DNA of 64,000 nucleotides from Monodelphis domestica (Eukaryota > Chordata > Mammalia > Didelphimorphia > Didelphidae). A program made the position numbers and the translations under genes. Positions 1-30,200 of the stretch are shown here, piece after piece. The notes under the pieces were generated by a model. The model was not told the origin of the DNA, made no database searches, and saw nothing but the letters and a program-made list of their open reading frames with translations. How positions within the stretch are numbered: position 1 is the stretch's first letter; each line of letters begins with the position of its first letter. Location: positions 4,791,895-4,855,894 of the forward strand of contig NC_077232.1 of assembly GCF_027887165.1 (NCBI RefSeq), in the 5' to 3' direction.

Positions 1-504
1 GGGAAGGGGCTGCCTGAACCTGGCTGGACGGAGGGGGGTGCACGTGGCCCCCTGGGAGGCGAGAAGGCTCCGGGCGCCTCAGGGCCACGGGCGGAGGCTG
101 CCAGGGAGGCAGCCGGGGAGCCCTGGGCCGCCGTCCTGATTTCCGCAGCGGGCCCAGAGGCCCGGCAAAGGCCGCGGGAAGCTCTCGAATCCAGGCCAGA
201 TGCCTTCTCTGTAAGATGAGAAGATGGGACGCAAAGTGACGTCTGAAGCCTTCGGCCCCCAAATGTCCGATGGGAGCCCCTCCGGCGACGGGGAGCTCAC
301 TCCCACGGAGAGGAGAGGCCCCCTGGGTGCCGGGCCCTTCTGGGCCGGATCCCTTTCAGTCCCAAATAAGGCCGGCCTCTCTCGAGCTCTCACAGCTCCT
401 TTTTCGGCCCCGGCCGAATTCCACCCATAACTGGGGATTCCAAGTATAGCCTTGGCAGCACTCGGCCCGTTCGCGTCCAGACCAGAGCCGCGGGCCACAG
501 GCAG

Positions 505-842
505 TCCAGAAAGGGGGCCGCTCGGCCTCTCCCCGCTCGGCCTCTCCCCAGAAAGGGGGCCGCTCAGCCTCTCCCCGCTCGGCCTCTCCCCAGAAAGGGG
601 GCCGCTCGGCCTCTCCCCAGAAAGGGGGCCGCTCAGCCTCTCCCCGCTCGGCCTCTCCCCAGAAAGGGGGCCGCTCAGCCTCTCCCCACTTGGCCTCTCC
701 CCAGAAAGGGGGCCGCTCAGCCTCTCCCCGCTCGGCCTCTCCCCAGAAAGGGGGCCGCTCAGCCTCTCCCCGCTCGGCCTCTCCCCAGAAAGGGGGCCGC
801 TCGGCCTCTCCCCAGAAAGGAGGCCGCTCGGCCTCTCCCCGC
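505..842. repeat. GC-rich minisatellite, 42/27-bp units
   Basis: Nine agaaagg(g/a)gg landmarks begin at 508, 550, 592, 619, 661, 703, 745, 787 and 814. Spacings are therefore 42, 42, 27, 42, 42, 42, 42 and 27. The 42-mer is the 27-mer plus a 15-bp block (cgctcagcctctccc type). All lengths are multiples of three, which keeps several frames open on both strands. Confidence 0.93.
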
Positions 843-990
843 CGGCCCCGGCCAGGGAGCTTCTCCCGGAGGGCTCTGCCCAAAGGCCCGCTCAGGCTCC
901 CACCGGCGTTCCCTGGCTGCGGCCCATGGCCGGGAGGCGCCCAAACCAAGATGGCGCAGAACGTCCGACCGGCCTGCGAGGAGCTGGCTG

Positions 991-1008
991 CGGGGGGGGG
1001 GGGGGGGG
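991..1008 (+). repeat. Poly(G) tract
   Basis: An unbroken run of about 17 G in the CpG-rich stretch. It is a possible G-quadruplex and a likely sequencing or assembly weak point. Confidence 0.8.
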
Positions 1009-1145
1009 TGGAGGGGGAGGGACTCTGGGCCAATGGGAAGTCCGGAGAGAGAACAAACGCGGGTCACACGGGGGAGGCAACAGCCCGGCCATCCCGGGCA
1101 TCCCTTGGCACCGTACAGGGCCTGAGGATGTTCCGAAGCAGGTGC

Positions 1146-2478
1146 CGAAGGCAGGTGGCGAGCACTTAGTGTGACCCTGCCCTGCCCACAGGCTGGTCAG
1201 TTCTCTCTGTTTGCATCTTTCCAGGGATGGGGAGCTCACTGCTTCGCAAGGCCACCTATTTCTTGCCCCACAAGTCTTCCTGATGAAGCTGCTCCTGGGC
1301 CCTGGACGGGCATTGCCGGCTTTCTCCCTTCTCTCCCATAGGCTTTGCCCGTCTGCCCCCTCCCCCGTGCCGGAGGAGCAGAAGCCCTGCCAGGCTGGAA
1401 GGAGGGGACTCCTGCTGGGTTCTGAGAGGGCCTCAAGGCTCAGACGACCGTGAAGGGGGTGCCGCACCTCGGAAATCACAGACCCCACCCAGAGGCAAAG
1501 AGCATGAGTGGGGCGGGGTGCTAAGAGGAGGGGCAGGGATGGGCCTTCTCTGGTCCCCTTCCTCCTCTTCATCAGGAGAGAGGAAGGTCGAATTCAAGGG
1601 GGTTACTGTGTTTGCCACCTCATGGGATCCTCTCAACGACTCTGGGACACAGACCCATTTTACAGTTAAGGAAACTGAGGCAGATGGTGATGCCCCGGAT
1701 CACACAGCTAGTGAGCACCCTGAGGGGATCTCAGTGAGGAGGGCTGCTGTAGGAACAAGGGCTGCTGGGAGGACCCACAGGAAGCATCTGGCAAACATGT
1801 GAGGGGAACCTCATCCTTGTTATCATCAGGAATCTCTGCTGTTGGAGAGGAGGGAAGGGATGAGGTGGAGCTGGCGCTGGGCCAGAGGCTGAGGGCACCC
1901 CAGCTGGGCAATTGGGCCCTGGCCTGGGGCTTGGCAAGGATCTGAGCAGGAGATGCCCCCCCCCAAAGACTCCAAACAAGGCATCCCTGCCCTCTGCAGG
2001 GATCCAGGAGGCCCAGAAGGATGCTGAGGGGATGGGTGGAGGCCACTCCCCTACCATCCCCTGGGGCCAGCTGCGGGGAAGTGGTGGGGGGGCAGCTACT
2101 GGAGACCTTCGAGGGAGGGGAAGGACCCAAGTGATCCACAACTTCGGGGAGTCTGCAGCGGCCCCTTCACCCGGCCCGCCCCAATTCAGCCCTCAGGAGG
2201 AAGTTTCCAGACCAAATAAGGCCGCCTGGTTCTCAGCCTGCCAGCACCTCACCTGCTCCCTTTAAGCACCCACGTTTCAACTTGGCCCCAAGAGCTCCCC
2301 AATGTGCAGAACCCAGATCTGTCCAGCTGTGTCCGACCAGGCGTAAAGGTTGGCGGCTGCGACCCCCGCAAACCTACAGCCTACAGCCGCCAGGGGAAGA
2401 TGAGTGCTTCGGGCAAAGTCTGCAGTGCCCCAAAGCCTTGGCTAGATGGCTGTTACCCATCACAAGCTCTCCGGCTCC
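1146..2478. other. Non-coding; contains an old MIR-like segment
   Basis: Around 1630-1760 the text ccattttacagttaaggaaa followed by ctgaggcag and cacacagctagtgagcacc is a MIR (ancient tRNA-SINE) core on the plus strand. The rest holds only unconvincing reading frames. Confidence 0.5.
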
Positions 2479-2830
2479 GTCAGTTTCTCTCCCCCTTCTC
2501 TCTCCCTCCCTCTCCCTGTCAGTTTCTCTCCCCCTTCTCTCTCTCTCCCTCTCCCTGTCAATTTCTCTTCCCCTTCTCTCTCCCTCCCTCTCCCTGTCAG
2601 TTTCTCCCCCTTCTCTCTCCCTCCCTCTCCCTGTCAGTTTCTCTCCCCCTTCTCTCTCTCTCCCTCTCCCTGTCAGTTTCTCTCCCCCTTCTCTCTCCCT
2701 CCCTCTCCCTGTCAGTTTCTCTCCCCCTTCTCTCTCCCTCCCTCTCCCTGTCAGTTTCTCTCCCCCTTCTATCTCCCTCCCTCTCCCTGTCAGTTTCTCT
2801 TCCCCTCCCCCTTCTCTCTCCCCTTTCCTC
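2479..2830 (+). repeat. 39-bp pyrimidine-rich minisatellite
   Basis: The landmark gtcagttt (once gtcaattt) recurs at 2479, 2518, 2557, 2596, 2633, 2672, 2711, 2750 and 2789: eight units of 39 bp, one of 37. The plus strand is almost pure C/T apart from the gtcag. Open frames over it (SLPLPVSFSPP-type) are artefacts. Confidence 0.93.
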
Positions 2831-5541
2831 CCCCGCCCCCTCTCTTTCCTAGAGCCGCCCCTCTTGTGCTGGGTGGAGTGCTTGGCTCAGACTCATCTCC
2901 TATAACCCAGGGCACAGCTCCTGGCTCAAAATACAAATTTCTGCGACTGAGCTAATCTGAGAGGAGCCAGAGGCCAGAGCAGATTCCAAGAAGTCAGGGA
3001 GCTCTGTGCCCTCCTCCACAGGAGACCCATTCCCCAGAAACTCACATTGGAAGGGTTTGATCAACACCAAGAGATCGGTTCACAATGCTGACCAGCTGCA
3101 CCCGTGGAACAGAATTGCAGCCAAGAGGGAGGCATTCAGGAGCAGCAGAAAGAGCCCTGAATAGAAAGTTAGTTTCTGCTCCCTCGGGCAAGTTACTGGG
3201 CTTCACTTTCCTGACTGTAAACTGAGGGGCTTGGCCTCCCCAAGTTCCTTACCTGCCAAAATCTATCACCCCTGCCTCGGAATAGCTTACTTCACCTAAG
3301 CAAGCCTGACCAAGGGAAGGAGCACATCTCAGAGGTCCTGAAGTGTGCCAAGTCACCTCACCAAACTTCCAGGCCCAAATAGGAGTCCTGGAATCTGCAG
3401 ATGAGAGCCCCTTCCCCCTTCTGATTCATTGTCACTCACTCTACTAATTCACAAACACTGGTGAGCTCCAGCCTCACTATCTGACATCATCCCTGGAGCT
3501 GGGTTAACAAGGCTCTGCTGGCAGGAGGATGGCCCCCGGTGGGCATCCACAGATCAGATGATCAGTAAATTGGAAGTTTTCTGGATGGGTCCTGGGGACA
3601 GAGCACTGGGCCGAAGGCAGGGGAAGAGGCAGAAAGCTTGGGCTGGACACTGTGAACTTTGTGTCTGAGCAGGGTGAGAGCCCTTGGGTCAATAAGGGGG
3701 ATGAAAAGAAAGGGAAACAAGGATGCAATGTCCTCCCCACAGAGAGTGGAGTGACTGCCCCAAGCCCCCGAACACAACAGTCTCCTGGAAATCTCCTGTA
3801 ATCACTCAGAGGAATTGAGCCTGACCATCCACACAGGAAACACCAAATGGATGAAGAATTTCAGCACATACTTACTCAAATGGGATGAAAGACTGGGCTG
3901 GATTGCTTTCAAGGAACTGCGAAGTCCCTTTAATGATTCCAGTTCCCTGTGAAAGCAAAGGCCCTGCATACTCACACCCTCAGGATGGCAGTTAGGCAGG
4001 GGCCACTACAATATTCAAAGAACAAAAATGAATAACACACAGAAGGCCCTGGGTGACATATGATAGGCATGGGCAGCCCATGGAGGATCTCTGACAAAGA
4101 GTCAGAGATGGCATCAAGGAATTGTATGCCAGGAAAAGAAGAGGGGCCCAACACATAGCAAGGATGGAGGCTCCTCAGGCACAATCTCTGGTACTCTGGG
4201 TAGAACCCCTGTGGCAGGCACACAGGAGAATGCAGACATGACACAGACAGGTGTGGATGGACGGGCTGTGATCTGTCCACAGATTGAGCATCTGAATCTT
4301 CCCTGCTGATGTTTTCTTCAAAGTACTGATGCTTTGGGTGCCTTAAGATACAGGTGGAACTAGGGCAGGGAAGAGAGCTATACATCAGGGCACCAACATT
4401 TAGAAGGCACATTCAAATTCTTCTGAGCTGAGATCTCAATTCAGGAGCTCCTTCCATGATGTAGATCACAGCCCATCAGTCCTGATCCATTCTCTGATGC
4501 TTGAGGCCTCCCTCGCCTCTTCCCACCTCACACTGGTACCTTAAAAGCATTCAGGCATCCCCTGCCATCTCTTGGCTCATGATTCCCTAACACCTTGACT
4601 GTGACTCTTCTCTGGGGCCCTTTGTTGAGTACACATTGCAGCCTGCATACACACAACAACCCTTTTCCATTGGTCTCTGAATGGTGATCAGAGGCTGACA
4701 GACATCTAGCTACAGAACATTTGCCTTTAAGAGATGGCCAGGCTGGGCTGGGCGTTTATAGGAAGCTCAGGGTCGCTAAAAGAGCACTCCAGCCCCAACC
4801 CAGAAGACGAGTCCATCAGAGTCCATTTGGATCCATTTTAGAGATGTCTCCTCCCACAATGGGGTCACTGAGCTAAGCCACGCTAATTATTTCATTACCA
4901 GCAGGTCCATCAGCGTTGGATTCATAGCGTCTGCTGCCTCCAAGCAGCAAGGCAAGTGAGGGAGGGAGAGGAGAGGAGTGGACCATGGCCCTTTGGGCGT
5001 GAGCCAAGGAGAGTTGGGCAATATCCCGGCCAGATGAGGAAGGGGCTGGTTTGGGAGGGCTGGGGCAGTGGTATGCAGGCCTCCACTCCCCAGAGGAAGG
5101 GCAGAGTCCAAACGATGGCTTTGCCTCAGAGCCATCCCAATGGGCGGCATGGACATCACATATGTCCACGACTCTCCCCAAGGCGCTGAAAAAGGAGGCA
5201 AAGTCAGTGGGATGTCTGGCAGGGAGGAAACCTGGCTGGAAGCGTTCTTCCCCTTGCTTTGCTGTATCCTGCCCAGCCCTGGCTATGAGACTTTGCAAGG
5301 AACCAGAGACTCAAACTTTCCAAACCAGAACTTGGGTGGGAAATGGAAAAAATTCCCATGCTGACCCTCAGCCCCGATGCTGGAATGGTTCAGCGAAAAC
5401 AACTTGACGGGGATCACGTGACTACAGCTATGCCACTGGTAACAAGCTCAGGGGAGAAGGAAAAGGGGCAGCGGCCAGTCATTGGGAAGGAGAACCTCTC
5501 TGCCCATCAGCACCTTCCTGGCACACACTTAGGTGTAGCAA
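2831..5541. other. Intergenic stretch, no gene seen
   Basis: No reading frame here looks like an exon. A weak SINE/MIR-like segment lies near 3140-3240 (gggcaagttactgggcttca type). Confidence 0.5.
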
Positions 5542-5728
5542 TTTTTTAACCCCTTACTTTCCATCTTAGACTTAATACTGAGCATCAGTTCCAAGACAGA
5601 AGAGGGATAAGAGCCAGGCAATGGGGGCTAAGTGATTTGCCCAGGGTCACTTTGTGAGGCCAAATTTGAACACAGGACATCCCCCTCTCTAGGCCTAGCT
5701 CTATCCATGGAGCTACCTAGCTTCTTCA
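5542..5728 (-). mobile_element. MAR1-type SINE
   Basis: Reverse-strand copy: T tract, ttccatcttag, gggtcac, atttgaacacagga, and the head agctacctagct. Confidence 0.88.
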
Positions 5729-5991
5729 GGCTTATCAAACTTAAAACACAAACTTGAAAAGGATAGTTAATACACTGAATGAGAGACATTCAAAATAATC
5801 TGGAGATGCTGGAACTGGGGAAAATCAGTTATGAAGTATTTAAGTAGAGATAAATATAAAGTCTTATCCAAATAAATCATCTTCATGAATACAAGCTGGG
5901 CGAGGTGTGACAGTAGTTTGGAGGTGTCAGTGGACCCTGAGCTCCTATTGGATTCAACAGTTTGATTTGGCAGCCAAAAACATTCATGTAA

Positions 5992-6178
5992 TTTTTTTTA
6001 ACCCTTCCCTCCTGCCTTAGTTCTTAATTCTAAGACAGAAGAGCAGCAAGGGCTAGACAATTGGGGTTAAGCGATTCGCCCAAGGTCACCCAGCTAAGAA
6101 GGGTCTGGGTCAAATTTGAACCCAGGACCTCCCAACTCCAAGCTTGGCACTGTATCCATTGTGCTACCTGGTTGCCCC
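5992..6178 (-). mobile_element. MAR1-type SINE
   Basis: Reverse-strand copy with T tract, caaggtcacccagct, atttgaacccaggacctccc and head ctacctggttgcccc. Confidence 0.9.
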
Positions 6179-6254
6179 TTAATGTGATTTTGAAGTTGCA
6201 TTGTGATCAGTCTAGCAACTAAATATCATCTATGAAAATTTATTAGAAAAGAAC

Positions 6255-6372
6255 TGCTAGCTGAGTGACTCTGGGCAAGTCATGTAACCTCCATTGCCTA
6301 GCCCTTGTTGCTCCTACCTTGGAACCAATACACAGTATTGATTCTAAGATAAAAGGTAAGAGTTTAAAAAAA
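6255..6372 (+). mobile_element. MAR1-type SINE, 5'-truncated
   Basis: Begins at the middle of the element (gagtgactctgggcaagtca) and runs to taagagttt plus an A tail. Confidence 0.8.
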
Positions 6373-6744
6373 ATACTTGAGAACTAGAGCTTTTGTGGCT
6401 CTGGACAGGAAGCAAACTCTTAACTGAACAGGGGCCACCAGTAAAGATGGAAGAGAGAGAAATTCTATTACTGAACTCTAAAAGCTTTTGCATGGATAAA
6501 ATGGACACTACAGTAGCGTAGGAAGGACTTTCAAATGAGCTTCTTGTCTGGGCACTGGCTATACCACGGTGTTGGTATCTGTTCCTTTATCTTGTATAAT
6601 ATAGTATAGTATAGTAGTAGTCTCTCGGTAACCTTTATCTTGTAATGGATTGCCAACATGATGCTAACATTTCTGTCATGTCACCTGTCTGATTGACAAT
6701 CCCACAACCCCCATTCCTTGAAGCCTCAATAAAAACCAGTTCAA

Positions 6745-6745
<1 letters not shown>

Positions 6746-6791
<46 letters not shown>

Positions 6792-6793
6792 TG

Positions 6794-6842
<49 letters not shown>
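6746..6842. repeat. (CT)n microsatellite
   Basis: About 97 bp of CT with scattered ctgt interruptions. Confidence 0.95.
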
Positions 6843-6847
<5 letters not shown>

Positions 6848-6984
6848 TGAGGAGCTGGCAGGCTGAACGTGACGCTGATGGGGAAAAAAAGGACACTACT
6901 AAAAGAAATGAGAAGTGTTTGGGGGAAAATGTGCACGAAATTGCTGATAAAGTCTGGCAGAAACATACAGCCAAAGGCCCCAAC

Positions 6985-7245
6985 AGATGAGGAGCAAATT
7001 GTCCTTGAATGAACCCCAAACTATTAAGAGTCAGGTGAAAGGAGGCTCCAACCGGTTAATAATACAAGAAATGCAAACCAGAACAATACTGAGCTTCAAC
7101 CTCTCTAATGGACAAAGACAGAAGATGGGGAGAGACAAAAGAAAGAGGAGGAATTGCGGTTCACAGAACTGCCAATTGGTCCAACCATTCTCATAAACAA
7201 CAGTGAAATACACCAATTGAGTGACTAAATGCCACCCCCACCCCC
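6985..7245 (+). mobile_element. L1 ORF2 3'-region fragment, degraded
   Basis: Segments such as aaactattaagagtcaggtg and agaaatgcaaaccagaacaa resemble the end of ORF2 in mammalian L1. No intact frame. Confidence 0.5.
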
Positions 7246-7249
7246 AGAT

Positions 7250-8355
7250 TCTATAGGTCAGATGGACAGGAAGGTACATTATTAGCCTTCCCTCCCGGAA
7301 GGAGTCCATAACAAAAAGCCTGACAAACCAAAATATTTAGGACAGGCAAGAACTGGAAACCAGGGAGATGCCAACGCCTGGTGCATAGTGATGTACAAAC
7401 CCTGTGCAGGGGATGGTGGTATGAAAGACTCAATGAAGGTGGTGAAAGGTGGGGGGTTTGGAGGAAGGCTTCCATGAACAGAGGCAAAGTGGCAAGAGCA
7501 GAGCTGAGAGAATAAAGAATCTGGACAACCAGAGATGGAAAGAGCTTGGACAGGACCAAGCTCGGCCTCCCCCAGACACAAGAAGACTTTCCCAACCTTG
7601 ACCTGGGGGGGGGGACAGATTCCTTATTCTGTGCTGGTGATCTTGTCTTTTGTGTTCTTTTTGATGAGGGAAGAGGAGGAAGGATATACTGGGAAAGGTC
7701 AGTGAGGTAGAAACTACACATCAAGAAGTTTATTTTTTAAAACCATTTGAGGGACTAACAACCACCACAAAAAAGCCAATGCTGGTTCTATGCTTGGAAA
7801 AGATGGAAAGAGGTGAAGGGTCATCCCTTCCCAGACCAGGCCCAGCAGCATCCCTGATTGAGGTTGTTTTTCCCCCAGGCCCAGCCTCAGCTCTATGGGG
7901 CCCACAGAAACCGCAGGGTCTCAGACCCCTCAGCATGATGGTACATATCAGAAGCAAAAAGTGAGCACCAGAAACTGTCTCCATTGACCGCCTCATGTGA
8001 GGTTTGCCGGAGACCAGGGTAGATGTGGCATTCAGTGATAAGTCTTGCCTATTTTAATAAATTGGAAAGTCTGGGTCCAAGATGAAACAACAGTGAAATG
8101 TCACTGGTCCTGCCGGGGAATGTTCATTTTTCAGAAGGGAGGCCAGGGAGAGGAATGGTCCCAGACAGCTCCAGAGAGCCACCAGGGAGCCCAGCCCTAT
8201 CACTCAGCCAGGACAGGTCTGGGGCATGGCTGGACCCCAGATCTTCCTGGTCAGCTCTCTGGCACTCCCGAGGGGTCCTAGAAATCAAAGCACTGGCCAG
8301 ACAGTGCCTCCTCTCGTCCTGGCTCCCCCCAGACCCACCTCCAACACATACACCC
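7250..8355. other. Intergenic, downstream of IGHMBP2
   Basis: Unique-looking, no exon recognised. Contains a run of G near 7605 and A-rich stretches. Confidence 0.5.
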
Positions 8356-8377
8356 AAACCTGGGAAGGGTTTCAGAC

Positions 8378-8383
8378 TTTATT
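8378..8383 (-). promoter_or_regulatory. IGHMBP2: IGHMBP2 poly(A) signal
   Basis: AATAAA on the minus strand (tttatt on plus), about 265 nt past the stop codon. It implies a 3' UTR of roughly 290 nt, ending near 8,360. Confidence 0.75.
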
Positions 8384-8645
8384 TCATTTCCTTCACTCAG
8401 GGTCTTTTCCCTCAAGCAGTGAGGACGATGCCCAGAAATCCAACAACCTCTTTCTGTCAGACAGATACACATACCCAGACAGACCCAGGTGCACACAATG
8501 CTCCCCACCCCCACTCCAGGTCCCACTGTACCCTGTCATCACCCACTTAGGTGAATGTGAGTGGCGGCACCTTCTGCCGGGACTGGGCCGGCTCACTCCT
8601 CTGCAGGGATGCTGGGGAGGAATGGGGCAGCAGCCCAAAGGCTCC

Positions 8646-27013
<18,368 letters not shown>

Positions 27014-27120
27014 GACGCCGGCTCCGGAGCCGCACTGGAAAGCCCGCCCCTTCCGGAAGTTCCTGTCTGTGACTGCTTCCGTTGGCCGCGGGGCGCCCCG
27101 GAAGCGGAAGCGGGAGCAGA
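27014..27120. promoter_or_regulatory. Bidirectional IGHMBP2/MRPL21 promoter
   Basis: Only 107 bp separate the two divergent start codons, so the 5' UTRs must be short or overlap. Seen inside: a GC box (cccgcccc, 27043-27050), a palindromic ETS core (ttccggaa, 27051-27058) and tandem ccggaagcggaagcgg (27098-27113). There is no TATA box. ETS/NRF-2 (GABP) sites are typical of genes for mitochondrial ribosomal proteins. The surrounding 26.3-27.3 kb is CpG-rich. Confidence 0.85.
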
Positions 27121-27262
27121 ATGGCTGCGGCGGCTACGGCGGCAGCTCGGGCTGCCTTTGGTGCCCTGGTGGGGCGGCGGTTCCTCCCCGCCGGCCGCAG
27201 CCTCGGCCTCCCAGCGATCCCTAGGGTGGCAGTGGCCGGGCTGGGGGCGAGCCCCGGAGCGG
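27121..27262 (+). CDS. MRPL21: MRPL21 exon 1
   Basis: Reads [20 protein letters not shown] then [20 protein letters not shown], an Arg/Ala-rich mitochondrial presequence. Donor GTGAGA. Confidence 0.9.
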
Positions 27263-30200
27263 GTGAGAACAGCGCAGGGCCTCCTTCAACCCCCCCCCTC
27301 CCCGGCCCCCCTCAGTTCCCCCCTCAGGCCAACGGTGGCGTTCATGCCCTGACCTTTGATTCCTTGATCTTGGACAATGCTTCTCGTACCAGGCATCCCT
27401 CAGTTTCCCTCTTTTGCCTTGGAAGCTCCTCCCGCGAGGACCAATCCCCGCCCCTTAGCGCTTCCTGCCTTACGAAGGGAATGTGAGACCAGAGGGAGAT
27501 GGGAGGTCGAGGGAGCGAATTTGGCCACTTCTTGGCTGTGAGAACCCGGGCAAGTCATTTCCCATCCCTTACAAGGTAGAAAGGGGCTGAAAAGTTGGGG
27601 GTAATCGTCCTTTCTTCTCTTTCAGGGAATCTCCTGGTCTCCTCTCGCAGTCCCCGCCCCCAGAGCACGTCTGCCCAGGAAAGGTAACGTCCTGGGCTCC
27701 GGACGGTCTGTGACAGCCTGAATCTAGCCTCCCGTGCTCATTTAGAGAATTCTCCCCAGGCCTTCATGGGTGATAGGTCTCCTTGGGCGTCCCAGAGAGA
27801 TGGGGTCATGTGTTGTTCAGCCCGGGCTCTGCCTCCGAGACCTTCGGCCATGCCTCTGTAGCAACTAGTATTGCCATGAGATGATGCTGGATGGGAAAAC
27901 TGGGGACCCGTTTTCCAGGCTTAGTCACGGCCCCCAAACCCCAGTGTTTCCGAAAGTGACCAGGCGCCTCCTGATTGCTAGGGCCTGGGCAGGGGTTTAG
28001 TGGGTTCTGGGCCCTTTGTGTCCCTGGGTTTTATCTCCTCTGCAGTAATCATTTTTGTTTTGACTGCTGGATTTGAGTAGCAGTATGACATCCAGGTCAA
28101 GATATCCAATGGGCAGTAATGGGAGACGGCAGTGGTGAGAGGCAGGTTAGGGTTGGATAAATACATCTGGGAACTTTCTGCATCCAGATGCTCATTGAAA
28201 CAATAGTAGCTAATGAGTTTACCAGGTGGAATAGTATAGTGGCAGAAGAGGGCTCAGCACAGAGCATTAAGGGGTATGATGACAATGAGTATCTAGGAAC
28301 AAAGGCAAAGGAGGAGAACCATGAAGGAGAAGCAGTTCCCTTTGTCAAAGAGCTTCTGTTTTAGCAGGAAAAACAACATGGCAGGTGTCTCTACCTACGT
28401 TCTATCTTAGCCTCATGTATAAAAACATAAAGGAGATAGATACAAGATAAAATTGGGGGGAAGGCACTAGGTGCACTGGAGATCATTCCAGACTTCGTAG
28501 ACAATAAGGCTGCCTAACTTCTCTATGGGCCCCTTCTGAGAATCCTGTTTTCAAATGAATAAAATAAAATGTGGGAGATTACAAAGGAGACCGATTGTGT
28601 TGAAGTAGTACCTGAATATTTTTCTAAAAGCAAGTTCACTTGTCCCAGGTACCCCCAGTGTAAAATGATGATCTTGAACCAAGTCTTGAAGGACTGGGGA
28701 TTCCCAAGGCATGGAGCATCTAGAGCAGAGACCAGGACACAAATAGTAACTGTATGAGGAACAGTAAGGAGGTAGCATAGCCAGTCCCCAAGAGCAAGCA
28801 TGGGAGGATCCCCAGGGGCTATGGATTGGCTTAACTTAAAGTGGAATATTAGCTGTGCTTCCTTGTCAGTTTATTTCTTTTGTGATATCTCAGCACCAGA
28901 GATCATCAGTACTAGAAGAACATAGGAATGTCTCTAGGATGAAGGGGGCTTCCCACTACTAAGCTCTACCTCTGTCTATCTCTCCTTCCCTCTCTTTCTG
29001 TCTCTGTCTGTCTTTCCTTCCCTCTCTGACTCTCCCTTCCCCACATCCCCCTCAGAGATATTTTCACATTTCTAAAGTTCAGATCCATGACTATGACTTC
29101 TTGCTAGGATGACCCAGTGCAGGGCTGGCCTTTTCTTCACTTTAAGCCTCTAAAATTGTCAATTTATCTTTGCATGTGCTTAATTTGTCAAGGCAAGAAT
29201 CCCTGGGAACCTCACGGTGCCAATGTCTTCCACAGGCCTCTCCCTAAGACATCATTGACTTCACCTCCATGGCCTAAAATCATACTGCCAGATCCTGAGG
29301 AAGAGACCCAGCAGCATCGAGGTAAATGTCTCCATGATGGGCAGGTTCCAAATACCCAGATTGCTTCCACCACCCTTTGCACCTACATTTTAATTGTAAT
29401 CTATGTATTAGGAATAGTCTATCCTCTGTCCACAGGAAAGAGCCAGACCATTCTCAGGGTAAAAAAAAAATTGCATTGGACTTCTGAGTAATAAAATTTC
29501 TCACCAGAATTTGAGAAATAAAAGATCCAGAATTATTCGGATTAGAGAGAGCATCTAATAGAGAGAGTTTAGAAGTAGAGTCCCAGGGGCAGCTGGGTGG
29601 GCCAGCTGGCAGATTAAGCACTAGACCTAAAGACAGGAGTTCTGGGTGTACAAATCTGGCTTCAGGGGGCAGCTGGGTAGCTCAGTGAATTGAGAGCCAG
29701 TCCTAGAGACGGGAGGTCCTAGGTTCAAATCTTGCCTCAGACACTTCCCAGCTGTGTGACCCTGGGCAAGTCACTTGACCCCCATTGCCTAGCCCTTACC
29801 ACTCTTCTGCCTTGGAGCCAATACACAGTATTGACTCCAAGACGGAAGGTAAGGGTTTAAAAAAAAAAAATCTGGCTTCAGACACTTCCTAGCCTTCTGA
29901 CCCTGAGCAAATCACTTAATCCCCATTACCTAACCCTTATCACTCTCCTGCCTAGATTCTAAAAGGGAAGGTGAGAGTTAAAAAAAAAAAGTAGGGTCCT
30001 TGCTTTATAGATCATTTTCAGCCAAGTCAGCAAGCATTTAAGCACCTACTAGGTGCTATACATAATGCTTAAATACAAATGTATTTAAATAGGGAATTAA
30101 ATACATTAAATACAAATTTAAATACAAATACAAAATACAAAGAAAGGCAAAAACCATTCCCTGACCACAGGGAACTCTGAATCTAACATGGAACACAACA

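Larger units (their letters stand above)
1..1130. other. CpG-rich region (possible CpG island)
   Basis: Dense CpG and GC-rich sequence. It includes accaagatggcgcagaac (near 945), which resembles a YY1-type start-site motif with a Kozak ATG, and a ccaat at 1030. It may be a promoter or first exon of an unseen gene, but no exon could be confirmed. Confidence 0.45.

Noticed and set aside
356..1174. Long repeat-peptide reading frames on both strands (GEAERPPFW- and SPERGPLSLSP-type)
   Set aside because: They are the 42/27-bp minisatellite read in frame-preserving steps; no splice sites or known protein.
2282..2955. Leu/Ser/Pro-rich frames
   Set aside because: Translation of the 39-bp pyrimidine minisatellite.
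1..8340. Searched for MRGPRD/MRGPRF or TPCN2 exons, expected near here from human order
   Set aside because: No long GPCR frame or recognisable channel exon was found.
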